NCBI GenBank assembly: GCA_944388175.1
Contig: CALXHR010000001.1
Location: 1-64,000 of the forward strand
Source: an uncultured Gemmiger sp.
GTDB lineage: Bacteria; Bacillota; Clostridia; Oscillospirales; Ruminococcaceae
DNA length: 64,000 bases
Direction of reading: 5' to 3'
Shown here: positions 53,299 to 63,189 of the stretch, in pieces
How the letters are laid out: the number at the start of each line of letters is the position of its first letter
How positions within the stretch are numbered: position 1 is the stretch's first letter
The notes under the pieces: generated by a model
What the model saw: only the letters and a program-made list of their open reading frames with translations
Database searches by the model: none
What the model was told of the DNA's origin: nothing
Translations under genes and position numbers: made by a program

Positions 53299-54144
53299 TT
53301 GGCTGCATCCTCGATGAAAGCCATCAAACTGCGCATCAAAAGTGTGCAGAGCACCATGCAGATCACCAAGGCAATGGAGCTGGTCGCATCCAGCAAACTG
53401 CGCCGCGCCAAAGAGCGGGTCGAACACAGCCGCCCCTATTTCGAGACACTGTACGAGACCCTGTTCAAAATTGCCGCGGCGGATGTTGACTTTGACAGCC
53501 CCTATCTGGCCCGGCGCGCGACCCACCGGCGTCTGTATATCGTCATTGCCGGGGACCGTGGCTTGGCGGGCGGCTACAACGCCAATATCCTCAAAGAGAC
53601 AGAGACGGATGCCGCCGGGCAGGAGTACCTGGTGCTGCCGATCGGCAAAAAAGCCGTGGAAGCGTTTGCCCGCAAAGGGGTGCCGCTTGTCACCAAAGAG
53701 TATGACGAGGCCGGGGCGCTGTCGGTCAGCGACAGTTTTGAAATTGCGGAACTTGTCTGCCAGCGCTTTTTGGCGGGGGAAGCCGACGAAATCCGCCTGT
53801 GCTTTACGCAGTTTGCTTCCATGCTTACCCAGACGGCAACGGTGTTGCCGTTGCTGCCGTTCGACGCGCCAAAGCCGGCGCCCGGGCGCCGCAGTATGAT
53901 GCTGTACGAACCGGACAGCAAAACGGTGTTCGATGCGATCATCCCCGAATACCTGGCCGGGGTCATCTACGGCGCGCTGTGTGAGAGCGTGGCCAGTGAG
54001 CAGGGGGCGCGCCGCACCGCGATGGACGCCGCGACCCAAAACGCCGGCGCCATGATCGACCATCTCAATTTGTATTACAACCGTGCGCGGCAGGCCGCCA
54101 TTACCCGGGAGATCACCGAGATTGTGGCGGGCGCCGGGTCTTGA
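53299..54144 (+). CDS. atpG: F1Fo ATP synthase subunit gamma
   Basis: 281 residues from TTG 53299 with AAGGGGTG 7 nt upstream; GTG 53290 (overlapping atpA) is the other choice. Long N-terminal helix MKAIKLRIKSVQSTMQITKA, central Rossmann-like domain with VIAGDRGLAGGYNANI, and the C-terminal helix DAATQNAGAMIDHLNLYYNR. Central rotor shaft. Confidence 0.95.
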   Translation: MAASSMKAIKLRIKSVQSTMQITKAMELVASSKLRRAKERVEHSRPYFETLYETLFKIAAADVDFDSPYLARRATHRRLYIVIAGDRGLAGGYNANILKETETDAAGQEYLVLPIGKKAVEAFARKGVPLVTKEYDEAGALSVSDSFEIAELVCQRFLAGEADEIRLCFTQFASMLTQTATVLPLLPFDAPKPAPGRRSMMLYEPDSKTVFDAIIPEYLAGVIYGALCESVASEQGARRTAMDAATQNAGAMIDHLNLYYNRARQAAITREITEIVAGAGS

Positions 54145-54182
54145 ACGGCCCGCCCGTAGGGGCCGCGGCCTGCAACGTGTAA

Positions 54183-55628
<1,446 letters not shown>

Positions 55629-55640
55629 GGGGACGATCCG

Positions 55641-56054
55641 ATGGCTGTTTTTCCTTTAAAAATCGTCACGCCGGACGGGTTGATCTTTGAGGGCCCCGTG
55701 CAGTCGGTTTCCTGCCGGTCCATCGGCGGGCAGGTGGAACTGATGGCACGCCATATCGACTACTGCACCGCCCTGGGGATGGGGGAAGCGCACATCACCA
55801 CCGCGGACGGCGCAGTGCGCCGCGCGGCCTGTATGGGCGGTATGCTGAGCATGATCGGCGGGCAATGCCGCCTGCTGGCGACGACCTTTGAGTGGGCGGA
55901 GGAGATCGACCGCGCCCGTGTGGAACAAAGTTTGGCGCGCGCCGAAACCCTGTTGGCGCAAAACGACCTGGATGCCGAACAGCGCGAGCGCGCCCAGGCA
56001 CGCCGGCGCCGCGCGCTGGTGCGGCGCAGCGTTGCCGAGCGCTGGGGCGCTTGA
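55641..56054 (+). CDS. atpC: F1Fo ATP synthase subunit epsilon
   Basis: 137 residues. N-terminal beta-barrel FPLKIVTPDGLIFEGPVQSV with the MARHIDYCTALGMGE block, then a C-terminal helical hairpin (Ala/Arg/Glu-rich, 90-135) that can act as the inhibitory arm. Last gene of the operon. Confidence 0.93.
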   Translation: MAVFPLKIVTPDGLIFEGPVQSVSCRSIGGQVELMARHIDYCTALGMGEAHITTADGAVRRAACMGGMLSMIGGQCRLLATTFEWAEEIDRARVEQSLARAETLLAQNDLDAEQRERAQARRRRALVRRSVAERWGA

Positions 56055-56083
56055 GATGGGACAGACTTTTTGTAAAAAATGTG

Positions 56084-56112
56084 TTGACATTTCTGGTAAA
56101 AGGCGCTATAAT
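56084..56112 (+). promoter_or_regulatory. consensus sigma-A promoter of tRNA-Pro
   Basis: Perfect TTGACA (56084-56089), 17-nt spacer, perfect TATAAT (56107-56112), 32 nt before the tRNA. Confidence 0.9.
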
Positions 56113-56144
56113 AATCAAGCTGATTCGAGGCGGTTCGGTTCTGA

Positions 56145-56221
56145 CCGGGTGTAGCGCAGTTTGGTAGCGCGCTTGAATGGGGTTCAAGAGGCCGTGAGTT
56201 CGACTCTCGCCACTCGGACCA
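56145..56221 (+). tRNA. tRNA-Pro (anticodon GGG)
   Basis: 77 nt with encoded CCA (56219-56221). Acceptor stem CCGGGTG pairs with CACTCGG (one G.U); D arm with GGTAG; anticodon stem CTTGA/TCAAG around loop ATGGGGT, anticodon GGG at 56179-56181; T arm GTGAG-TTCGACT-CTCGC. Reads CCC and CCU. Confidence 0.95.
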
Positions 56222-56242
56222 AACGTGGCCGCAAGGTCAGCG

Positions 56243-56275
56243 AAAAACCGCAGGGCAGTTTGCCCTGCGGTTTTT
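56243..56275 (+). terminator. terminator of the tRNA-Pro transcript
   Basis: 14-bp perfect stem AAAAACCGCAGGGC (56243-56256) with 56262-56275, loop AGTTT, with the T-run inside the right arm. Confidence 0.88.
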
Positions 56276-56299
56276 GTTTATGGTTTGCTTTACACATCA

Positions 56300-56330
56300 A
56301 AAAGCCCGATGCATGCAGCATCGGGCTTTT
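56300..56330 (-). terminator. terminator of the P1 peptidase transcript
   Basis: 13-bp perfect stem AAAAGCCCGATGC (56300-56312) with 56318-56330, loop ATGCA; on the minus strand a T-run follows. Confidence 0.85.
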
Positions 56331-56342
56331 GTGCAGGGGCCG

Positions 56343-57311
56343 TCAGGCCCAGGGCAGGCTGCCGCGCGCCGGCAGGCCGTACCCGCTTTCAGCACGGTCC
56401 ACGGCGCGCAAAATCGCCTGGGACACGACCTGCGCCGCCAGCGTGCCAACCATATCCAAATCGGCTTCGACATCGCCGGACGAAAGCGCATACAGGCTGT
56501 CACCGTCGGCGGTCGTGTTCACGGGGCGGATTGCGCGCACCAGGCCGTTTTGCGCCATGGCGGCAATCTTGTTGGCTTCGGTTTTGGTAAAGCGTGCGTT
56601 GGTAAGCACCGCGCCGATCGTCGTATTACCAACGAACTTGTTTTTGATGACCTTGCTGCTTTGGTACATTTCTTCTTCGGTCGAAAGGAACCGGCTGTGG
56701 TCCGGCGCCAGCAGCCCGGCGACTTGCCGCCCGCTGCGCCAGTCGTAAATGTCGCCCAGCGCGTTGACGGCCACCACAGCGCCAACAACCAGTTCGCCCA
56801 GCTGTACGGCATAGCTGCCGATGCCGGTTTTCATCGCCTGCTCCATGCCGCGGAACTTGCCCACCGACGCGCCGGTTCCCGCACCGAAACAACCGTCGCG
56901 GTAACCGCCCTGCAACGCGTTCTCGCAGGCGGCATAGCCCATGGCGGCGTCGGGGCGGACCGTACTGCTGCCCACAGTCAGGTCATACAGGCAGGATGCG
57001 CAGACCAGCGGCACTTTGGCCACGCCGGTGTCAAAGCCGATGCCGTGTTCCTCCAGCCAGCGCATCACGCCGCCGGCCGCATCCAGGCCGAATGCACTGC
57101 CGCCGCTGAGCAATACGGCGTGGATCGTTTCGGCCGCCGCAACCGGGCGCAGCAGTTCCGATTCGCGCGAGGCGGGCCCGCCGCCGCGCACGTCGAGACC
57201 GGCGGCAGCGCCCTGCGGGCACAACAGGACGGTGCAGCCGGTAGCGGCGGCAAGGTTCTCGGCGTTGCCAAGATGAAAATGGGGGAGTTTTGTAATGGAA
57301 ATCTCCTGCAT
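56343..57311 (-). CDS. P1/DmpA family peptidase
   Basis: 322 residues from ATG 57309-57311 (MQEISITKLPHFHLG) with GGAGGT upstream; the open frame extends 104 codons further without homology. Self-cleaving N-terminal-nucleophile fold of the L-aminopeptidase/D-esterase (DmpA/BapA) family. VRGGGPASRESELL, LLSGGSAFGLDAAGGVMRWL, and the cleavage/nucleophile block VGNTTIGAVLTNARFTK (Asn229-Thr230-Thr231), then RPVNTTADGDSLYAL. Natural substrate unknown. Downstream of a VanZ-like gene. Confidence 0.9.
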   Translation of the reverse strand: MQEISITKLPHFHLGNAENLAAATGCTVLLCPQGAAAGLDVRGGGPASRESELLRPVAAAETIHAVLLSGGSAFGLDAAGGVMRWLEEHGIGFDTGVAKVPLVCASCLYDLTVGSSTVRPDAAMGYAACENALQGGYRDGCFGAGTGASVGKFRGMEQAMKTGIGSYAVQLGELVVGAVVAVNALGDIYDWRSGRQVAGLLAPDHSRFLSTEEEMYQSSKVIKNKFVGNTTIGAVLTNARFTKTEANKIAAMAQNGLVRAIRPVNTTADGDSLYALSSGDVEADLDMVGTLAAQVVSQAILRAVDRAESGYGLPARGSLPWA

Positions 57312-57360
57312 GGTAAACCTCCGATCCGTGGGTAGGGACAAAGCGGGCAGATTGCTGTGG

Positions 57361-57762
57361 TTACAGGGGAAGCAGGGCCCGCAGTACAACAAAAACAAGA
57401 ATGCCGCAAAAAACACCCGCCAAATTGCGCGCGACATCCGGCCAGGAAAAATGCCGGCCGTGGCACCAGCGTTTGGTGGCTTCGTCGGCCCATGCCCAAA
57501 CGGGCACCAGGGCAAACAACCAGGCGGGCCCGCCGCCGGCATACAGGGTACCCGCGCACAAAAAAGAAAATACGGCAAACAATACCCCGTGCGCCGCGCG
57601 GCGCAGGGAACACTCCAACGCATCGGAATCGGCAGAGAAGGCAGAAAGCGCTTCGGTCAAATGGCGGCTGGTGCGGTGCGTATCCTCCCCGTTTTGGTGG
57701 GAAAGCCAGGTCATAAGCACAAACCAGCCGGACGTAAGGGCCAGCAAACCGTAAAATGCCAA
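57361..57762 (-). CDS. VanZ-like membrane protein
   Basis: 133 residues, about four membrane helices. VanZ features: GWFVLMTWLSHQNGEDTHRT (the SxQ/SHQ-like motif after helix 1), LRRAAHGVLFAVFSFL, WAWADEATKRWCHGRHFSWP and DVARNLAGVFCG. Despite the name it does not imply vancomycin resistance. Start TTG 57760-57762 with GGAGGT upstream. Confidence 0.82.
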   Translation of the reverse strand: MAFYGLLALTSGWFVLMTWLSHQNGEDTHRTSRHLTEALSAFSADSDALECSLRRAAHGVLFAVFSFLCAGTLYAGGGPAWLFALVPVWAWADEATKRWCHGRHFSWPDVARNLAGVFCGILVFVVLRALLPL

Positions 57763-57824
57763 AATGACCTCCCGTTCTACGGCCCTGCGGTGGCGGGGCA
57801 GGCCGGTTCCTGAAATATGCTCCT

Positions 57825-57853
57825 ATTATAGCAGGGAAAGTGCGTTTCAACAA
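57825..57853 (-). promoter_or_regulatory. promoter of the VanZ-P1 peptidase unit
   Basis: On the minus strand TTGTTG (57848-57853), 17-nt spacer, TATAAT (57825-57830), 62 nt before the start. Confidence 0.6.
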
Positions 57854-57881
57854 TACAGGGGCGGCACGGAAAGCCCCGCGC

Positions 57882-57918
57882 AAAAACGGCGGCAAGGCAA
57901 ACGCCCTGCCGCCGTTTT
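57882..57918 (-). terminator. terminator of the two-component operon
   Basis: 12-bp core stem AAAACGGCGGCA (57883-57894) with 57907-57918; on the minus strand it ends in TTTTT. Confidence 0.8.
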
Positions 57919-57922
57919 GCTG

Positions 57923-59221
57923 TCACCGGGGAAATTGCACCGTGAACGTCGCGCCGCCGCCAGGCGTATCGCTTACGTGCAGCGCCGCGCCGTGCAGGCG
58001 CGCCAGTTCCTGCGCGACAGCCAGCCCCAGCCCGCAGTGCTGCTTGTCGGTACGGCTGGGGTCGGCACGGTAAAAACGCTCAAAAATTTTGGCCTTGTCG
58101 GCATCGGCGATGCCGGGGCCGTTGTCGCTAACGGCAAACGACAGGGGCGATTTTGCACCCCCGGCACAAAGCCGCAGTGTGACGGCGGTCCCGGGCGGTG
58201 TGTGCTCCAGTGCGTTGTGCAGCAAAATCGCCAGCAGCTGCTGGAGCCGTTCGGCATCCGCCTGCACGGCGGGAACGGGGTGCTCCGGCAGTTCCAGCGC
58301 CAGGGTATGGCCGCTTTGCCGCGCCAGCGGGTAAAACTGGTCATACAGTGCAATGCAAAGCGTATCCGGCGCGACGGGCCGCAGCTGTACCGAAAGCCGC
58401 CCCGCATCGCCGCTGGCCAGCAACAGCAGGTCGTCGGTCAGGCGGGCCATGCGGTCGGCTTCGGCCTGGCTGCTGCGCAAAAACTGCGCCTTCCGGGCGG
58501 CGGTCAGGTCCTGCTCGGTCAAAGCCTGCAGGCTGGCCTTGATGACGGCCAGCGGGCTGCGCAGCTCATGGCTGGCGGCGGCAATAAACTCTTTTTGGCG
58601 GCGCAATGCCTGCTCGGTGGGGGCCAGCGCCCGCCCGGCCAGCCAAAAACACAGGCATAACAGGATGGCGGTGCCCGCCAGCCACAGGGCGGCGTATTGC
58701 AAGGCGGTGAGCAGGCCGTGACGGCTCAAAAAGTGGGTGTCCTGCGCCAGCGCGACCAGCAGATAATCGCCGTGCGCCCCGCGCGGCAGCCGGGCCGCTG
58801 CGCAGCGGTAGGGGGCATGGTCGGGCCCGTCGATGGCAAATGCGACGCTTTGGCGCACCGCAGCGTCGCCCAAAGTTTCAGGCGGGAGCTGCCCGGCTGC
58901 CGCCTGCCACAGCTGCGTTTCCAGTACGGCACGGCTTTGGGCGGCAGAAGCCCCGGGGTAGTGCAGCGCGGCGCCGTTATCCTGTAAAAACAGCAGGCAG
59001 CCGCTGGCGCGCTCCTGCTCGGCCAGCCAGGCGTCGCTCACGGTGGCGGCGTCGGCTAGGCGGTCGCACAGCGCGGTGAAATTTTGGGCAAACAGAGTTT
59101 CGGCGCTCGCCGTATATTGCTGCTGCGAAAACTGCCAGGTGACGGCCAGCGCCCCGGCCAGCACCAGCGCCGTCAGGGCGGTCATCACCAGCGCCAGGCG
59201 GCGGCGCAGTGCGCGCATCAT
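57923..59221 (-). CDS. sensor histidine kinase
   Basis: 432 residues. Two membrane helices (about 9-30 and 172-197) bracket an extracytoplasmic sensor (about 31-171) that has no recognisable ligand domain. No clear HAMP. The dimerisation helix has the phospho-accepting His218 in AAASHELRSPLAVIK; the ATPase domain has LLHNALEHTP (N box), SDNGPGIA (G1), FERFYR (F box) and GLGLAVAQE (G2). Overlaps the response-regulator gene by 4 nt. Confidence 0.93.
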   Translation of the reverse strand: MMRALRRRLALVMTALTALVLAGALAVTWQFSQQQYTASAETLFAQNFTALCDRLADAATVSDAWLAEQERASGCLLFLQDNGAALHYPGASAAQSRAVLETQLWQAAAGQLPPETLGDAAVRQSVAFAIDGPDHAPYRCAAARLPRGAHGDYLLVALAQDTHFLSRHGLLTALQYAALWLAGTAILLCLCFWLAGRALAPTEQALRRQKEFIAAASHELRSPLAVIKASLQALTEQDLTAARKAQFLRSSQAEADRMARLTDDLLLLASGDAGRLSVQLRPVAPDTLCIALYDQFYPLARQSGHTLALELPEHPVPAVQADAERLQQLLAILLHNALEHTPPGTAVTLRLCAGGAKSPLSFAVSDNGPGIADADKAKIFERFYRADPSRTDKQHCGLGLAVAQELARLHGAALHVSDTPGGGATFTVQFPR

Positions 59222-59892
59222 GGCGCGGCCTCCAGCTTATAGCCGCTGCCCCGCACCGTGACGATGCGGCAGCGGCTGCCCACGGCGGCTAAGCGGCGGC
59301 GCACAAAGTGGATGTAACAGTCCAGGTTGGCGTCCTCCACCTCGGCCAGCGGCCCCCACACCTGGGCCAGCAGGGCGGGGCGCGTCTGTAGCCGCCCCGG
59401 GGCGCGCAACAAGGCTTCCAGCAGGTCGCATTCGCGTTTGGTCAAGTCGGTGGCGGCAGCCGGGCCGGTCAGGGTGAGTTCGGCGGGCGTCAGTTCCGCA
59501 TCGCCGCAGCGCAAAATGGTGGGTGCGGCCGTTGCAGGGCGGCGCGCCAGCGCCCGCAGCCGGGCCAGCAGTTCGCGGGTGTCAAACGGTTTGGCCAGGT
59601 AGTCGTCGGCACCGGCGTCCAGGCCGTCTACACGCTCGCCCACGCCGGAAAGCGCCGTCAGCATCAGCACCGGCGTGTCAATGCCCTGCGCCCGCGCGGC
59701 GCGCAGCAGGCGCAGGCCGTCCAGGCCAGGCAGCATGCGGTCCAAAATGCACAGTTCATAGGCGCCGCTGGCCAGCAGCGGCAGGGCGTCGGCGCCGTCG
59801 TGGCAGGCGTCCACCCGGTACCCGGCGCCCTCCAGCGCGGGGCGCAGCGCTTCGCATAAGGCGCAGTCATCTTCGATCAGCAGCAATCTCAT
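59218..59892 (-). CDS. OmpR/PhoB-family response regulator
   Basis: 224 residues. Receiver domain with acidic pair IEDD, phospho-acceptor Asp51 (CILDRMLPGLDG), Thr and Lys (LMLTALSG; DDYLAKPFDTREL). The winged-helix effector ends DCYIHFVRRRLAAVG and VTVRGSGYKLEAAP. I chose ATG 59890-59892 with AAGGAG upstream; a GTG 21 nt earlier is in frame. Probably binds the repeats at 59936-59986. Confidence 0.94.
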   Translation of the reverse strand: MRLLLIEDDCALCEALRPALEGAGYRVDACHDGADALPLLASGAYELCILDRMLPGLDGLRLLRAARAQGIDTPVLMLTALSGVGERVDGLDAGADDYLAKPFDTRELLARLRALARRPATAAPTILRCGDAELTPAELTLTGPAAATDLTKRECDLLEALLRAPGRLQTRPALLAQVWGPLAEVEDANLDCYIHFVRRRLAAVGSRCRIVTVRGSGYKLEAAP

Positions 59893-59920
59893 AGCAGGCT
59901 CCTTGCAGTTCACTTCTTTT

Positions 59921-59953
59921 ATTATACACCTTTTGCCTTGAAGAAACCTTGAA
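59921..59953 (-). promoter_or_regulatory. response-regulator operon promoter with direct-repeat operator
   Basis: On the minus strand: TTCAAGG (59947-59953), 4 nt, TTCAAGG (59936-59942), 9 nt, TATAAT (59921-59926). The repeats, 11 bp apart, sit where a -35 would be. Confidence 0.72.
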
Positions 59954-59968
59954 AAATCATTTCGCTTT

Positions 59969-60001
59969 TTTAAGGACGCTTCAAGCCGGGCGCGCTATAC
60001 T
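59969..60001 (+). promoter_or_regulatory. ABC importer promoter with the same operator layout
   Basis: TTTAAGG (59969-59975), 4 nt, TTCAAGC (59980-59986), 9 nt, TATACT (59996-60001). Same period and same distance to the -10 as on the other strand; no good -35, so activation is likely. Confidence 0.72.
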
Positions 60002-60037
60002 GGGAACCAGAAAACCAAAACAAGGGGGTTATAACCT

Positions 60038-62338
60038 ATGAAACGAGGCATCCGCGCCTTTTTATGCACACTGCTGGCCGCCAGCCTGGCCGCCTGCGGC
60101 GCTGCGCCTGCCGGTACCACGCAAAGCGGCACGGTGGGGGAACCTGCCGGGCAGGAAGCGATGGGCCGCTGGGTCGAGAGCACGGTGGACCTGAACGGCC
60201 GCGAAGTGCTCGGCGGCCCTATGCTGCGCGCTGACGGCACGCTGGTGCTGTATACCGGCGAATATGACCTGGACGCTATGACCACCGGCAGCCTGATGCG
60301 CCTGACTTCGGCCGATAACGGCGAGACCTGGACCGAGGAGGACACCGGCTGGGGCGAGCTCGTCGGCGGGCCGGTTTTGCAAGTGCTGGAAGCCGCCGAC
60401 GGCACCGCCTGCCTGACGTGCGTGACGCAAAGGCTCGACGACCGCGGCCAGAATGAATACGGCACCTATCTGGTGCAGCCGGGCGGCCAGCCGGAACCGC
60501 TGCAGTTCGACGGGGTCGAGAACGGCGAGGTCAGCGCCACGGCTGCGGCGTTCTGCGGCGATGCGCTTGTGTTTGTGGTTTCCAATTACCCGGCGCAGGA
60601 TGTAACTTGCGAGCTGGTGCGCTATGACCTGGCGGACAAGACCACAACGGTGCTGCCGCTGGATCTCGACACGTCGTACGGCGCTATGGTGCAGCCGGCC
60701 GCCGCCGGCGACAAGCTGCTGTTCACCGCCTACGGCGACAACGGCGTAAAGCTCGTGTCGCTGGACCCGCAGACCGGGGCGGTGGCCGACGTGCTGGACC
60801 CGCTGAGTGCTGCGATCAGCAGTGCCCTGACGGCGGATGAAAGTGGCGCCGTCTATTACCCCAGCAACCAGGGCATCTACCGTCTGGCGGCCGGCGGCAC
60901 CTTGCCGGAACAGATCGTGCCCGCCGACGCCACGAACTTGAGCGTGGAGAGCAACTACCCGCACAGCATCTGCCGCGCCGCCAACGGGGATTTTTTGGTG
61001 GCACAGCTCAATATGGGTGATGAGACGCAGACGGTGTACCGCTACCACTACGACGAAAGCCTGCCCACCCACGCCGCCACGACGCTGAATATTTGGGCGC
61101 TGGAAGATTCGGCCACCGCCCGCGCGGCCGTCACCGTCTACAAGCAACAGCACCCCGAGGTGGATGTAAAATTCACGGTGGCACTGCAGGAGGATGCCGC
61201 CGACCCGGCTGCAGCCCGCAACGATGCGCTGACGCAGCTCAACACCCAGCTGTTGGCAGGCGAAGGCCCCGACGTGCTGCTGCTGGACGGCGTCGACTAC
61301 GAGACCTACGTGCAAAAGGGGATTTTGGCGGATCTGAGCGGCGCGGTGCCGCTGGACGAACTGCAGCAAAATCTTGTGGCGGCGTTCGCGCCCGACGGCA
61401 AGGCGTACGTGCTGCCGGCGCGGTTCAGCATCCCGGTGCTGGCGGGCGACGACGGCACGCTGGACGGGCTGGACAGCCTGGCGGCGCTGCAGCAGGCCGT
61501 GCTGGACGCTGCGCCGCGCGCGGATTTCGGCGATGAAAGCCCCGACTACTACGACGGCCTGCCCGACGGCGAAAAGTATGCCCTGGGCCTGACCGATGCC
61601 GAGAATATGGCCGACTTTTTGCTGCCGGTGTGCGCCGGTTCTATTTTGCAGGGCGGCGCGCTGGATGCCGACGCGCTGCGCGAGACACTGACCTTTGTGC
61701 AGGCGGTGGCCGACTACTACGGCATGGGGGCGTACACGCTGGAACATAACGTGGCCGCCACCCAGAGCTGGTCGGGGGCCGACCCCGTCACCGTCGACGC
61801 GCCGATGGGCGAATACACCTACTGCAACCGCGCGCTCTACGGCTGGGCGCAGCTGGATACCCCCTATGCCGCGCTGGTGGTCGCGCGCAACGGCGATCCG
61901 ATGTCTGCCGAAGCGCAGAAAATCCCGTTTTCCATCATCCGGCGGCCGGGCCTGACGGACGGCGCTTACACGCCCAAAGTGCTGGTGGGCGTCAACGCGG
62001 CCAGCCAAAACCTGGAACAGGCGCAGGCGCTGGCGGCGACCTTCTTTGGCCGCGATGTGCAGGGAAATTACTACAACGACGGCATGACAGTGCGCGCTGA
62101 CTGCTTGGCCGAAAAACTCGACGCCGTGCTGCACAGCGAAAGCTATGACCCGGGCGTCTTTACCGGCGACCTGCACGCGCTGCTGGACGGATGCACGACG
62201 CCGGTGGCGGTGCCGGCGGTACTGCGTGACAGCTTTGTGCAACACGCCAACGCCCTGATCGCGGGGGACGAGACCGTCGACGAGGCCGCCGCAGGCATGG
62301 AGCGCGAACTCTCGCTCTACCTGGCGGAACAGCAGTGA
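60038..62338 (+). CDS. lipoprotein solute-binding protein with N-terminal propeller-like domain
   Basis: 766 residues, far longer than the usual 420-460. Lipoprotein signal (MKRGIRAFLC..., lipobox LAASLAAC, lipidated Cys20). Residues about 40-340 look like a beta-propeller: an Asp-box SADNGETW (91-98) and repeated strands (DGTLVLYTGEYD, GALVFVVSN-like, AVYYPSNQGIYRLA). From about 347 (TTLNIWALEDSATARAAVTV) a family-1 extracellular solute-binding domain begins, with GEGPDVLLLDGVDYETYVQK. It delivers a sugar, probably an oligosaccharide, to the permeases downstream; the ligand is unknown. Confidence 0.85.
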   Translation: MKRGIRAFLCTLLAASLAACGAAPAGTTQSGTVGEPAGQEAMGRWVESTVDLNGREVLGGPMLRADGTLVLYTGEYDLDAMTTGSLMRLTSADNGETWTEEDTGWGELVGGPVLQVLEAADGTACLTCVTQRLDDRGQNEYGTYLVQPGGQPEPLQFDGVENGEVSATAAAFCGDALVFVVSNYPAQDVTCELVRYDLADKTTTVLPLDLDTSYGAMVQPAAAGDKLLFTAYGDNGVKLVSLDPQTGAVADVLDPLSAAISSALTADESGAVYYPSNQGIYRLAAGGTLPEQIVPADATNLSVESNYPHSICRAANGDFLVAQLNMGDETQTVYRYHYDESLPTHAATTLNIWALEDSATARAAVTVYKQQHPEVDVKFTVALQEDAADPAAARNDALTQLNTQLLAGEGPDVLLLDGVDYETYVQKGILADLSGAVPLDELQQNLVAAFAPDGKAYVLPARFSIPVLAGDDGTLDGLDSLAALQQAVLDAAPRADFGDESPDYYDGLPDGEKYALGLTDAENMADFLLPVCAGSILQGGALDADALRETLTFVQAVADYYGMGAYTLEHNVAATQSWSGADPVTVDAPMGEYTYCNRALYGWAQLDTPYAALVVARNGDPMSAEAQKIPFSIIRRPGLTDGAYTPKVLVGVNAASQNLEQAQALAATFFGRDVQGNYYNDGMTVRADCLAEKLDAVLHSESYDPGVFTGDLHALLDGCTTPVAVPAVLRDSFVQHANALIAGDETVDEAAAGMERELSLYLAEQQ

Positions 62339-63189
62339 GAGGGAACTACGCCCAAACCCGGCGCCGGCAGCACGCCGCGCCGTGGCTGTTTCTGGCCCCC
62401 AGCCTGTGCGGGGTGACGCTGTTTGTGCTGGCCCCCTTTGCCGAGACCGTGCGCCGCAGCTTTTGCGATACGCTGGGGCGGCGGGCGGTGGGCCTTGCCA
62501 ACTACCAGAGCGTGCTGCAAAACGCGGCGTTCCGCCTGGCGGTGCGCAACACCGTGCGGTTTACGGCCGTCTGCGTGCCGCTGCTGCTGGGGCTGAGTTT
62601 GCTGCTGGCGCTGGCGCTGCGCAGCAGGCCGCTGCGCGGCACGCGGTGGGCGCAGCGTTACCGCACAACATTTTTGCTGCCCATGGCCATCCCGGTGGCC
62701 AGCATTGCCCTGCTGTGGCAGGTGCTGTTTGCCCAAAACGGGCTGCTGAACACGCTGCTGGGCACGCATTGCGACTTTTTGGGCAGCGACGCCGCCTTTT
62801 GGGTATTGATCGCCACCTATGTGTGGAAAAACGCCGGCTACACCAGCGTGCTGTGGTCCGGCGGGCTGGACGCCATCCCCAAAGAACTGTATGAAGCCGC
62901 CGCCGTGGACGGTGCAGGCGCGGTGCGGCAATTTACGGCGGTGACGCTGCCGCAGCTGTGCCCCACGCTGGCCGGCACGGGCATTTTGAGCCTGCTCAAC
63001 ACCGGCAAGGTCTTCCGCGAGGCGTACCTGGTGGCGGGTGCCTACCCGCCGCAAAGCATCTACTTATTGCAGCACCTGTTCAACAACTGGTTTCTGGCGC
63101 TGGACCTGCCGCGGCTGTGCGCGGCGGCGGTGCTGGTGGCGCTGGCGACGCTGGCGGGCCTTGCGGGGCTGCGTGTTGGGAAACGATGA
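62335..63189 (+). CDS. ABC sugar permease, MalF/UgpA type
   Basis: 284 residues, six membrane helices. Opens with HAAPWLFLAPSLCGVTLFVL, as in many carbohydrate permeases; the cytoplasmic EAA loop is EAAAVDGAGAVRQF. GTG 62335 overlaps the binding-protein stop. No ATPase gene is in the window; in this class a shared MsmK-like ATPase encoded elsewhere is common. Confidence 0.92.
   Translation: MRGNYAQTRRRQHAAPWLFLAPSLCGVTLFVLAPFAETVRRSFCDTLGRRAVGLANYQSVLQNAAFRLAVRNTVRFTAVCVPLLLGLSLLLALALRSRPLRGTRWAQRYRTTFLLPMAIPVASIALLWQVLFAQNGLLNTLLGTHCDFLGSDAAFWVLIATYVWKNAGYTSVLWSGGLDAIPKELYEAAAVDGAGAVRQFTAVTLPQLCPTLAGTGILSLLNTGKVFREAYLVAGAYPPQSIYLLQHLFNNWFLALDLPRLCAAAVLVALATLAGLAGLRVGKR

Noticed and set aside
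57361-57762. Vancomycin (teicoplanin) resistance from the VanZ-like gene
   Set aside because: VanZ-like proteins are common chromosomal membrane proteins; no vanHAX or related ligase genes are nearby.
60062-62245. A 727-codon open frame on the minus strand
   Set aside because: Antisense to the solute-binding protein; no start signal or domain.
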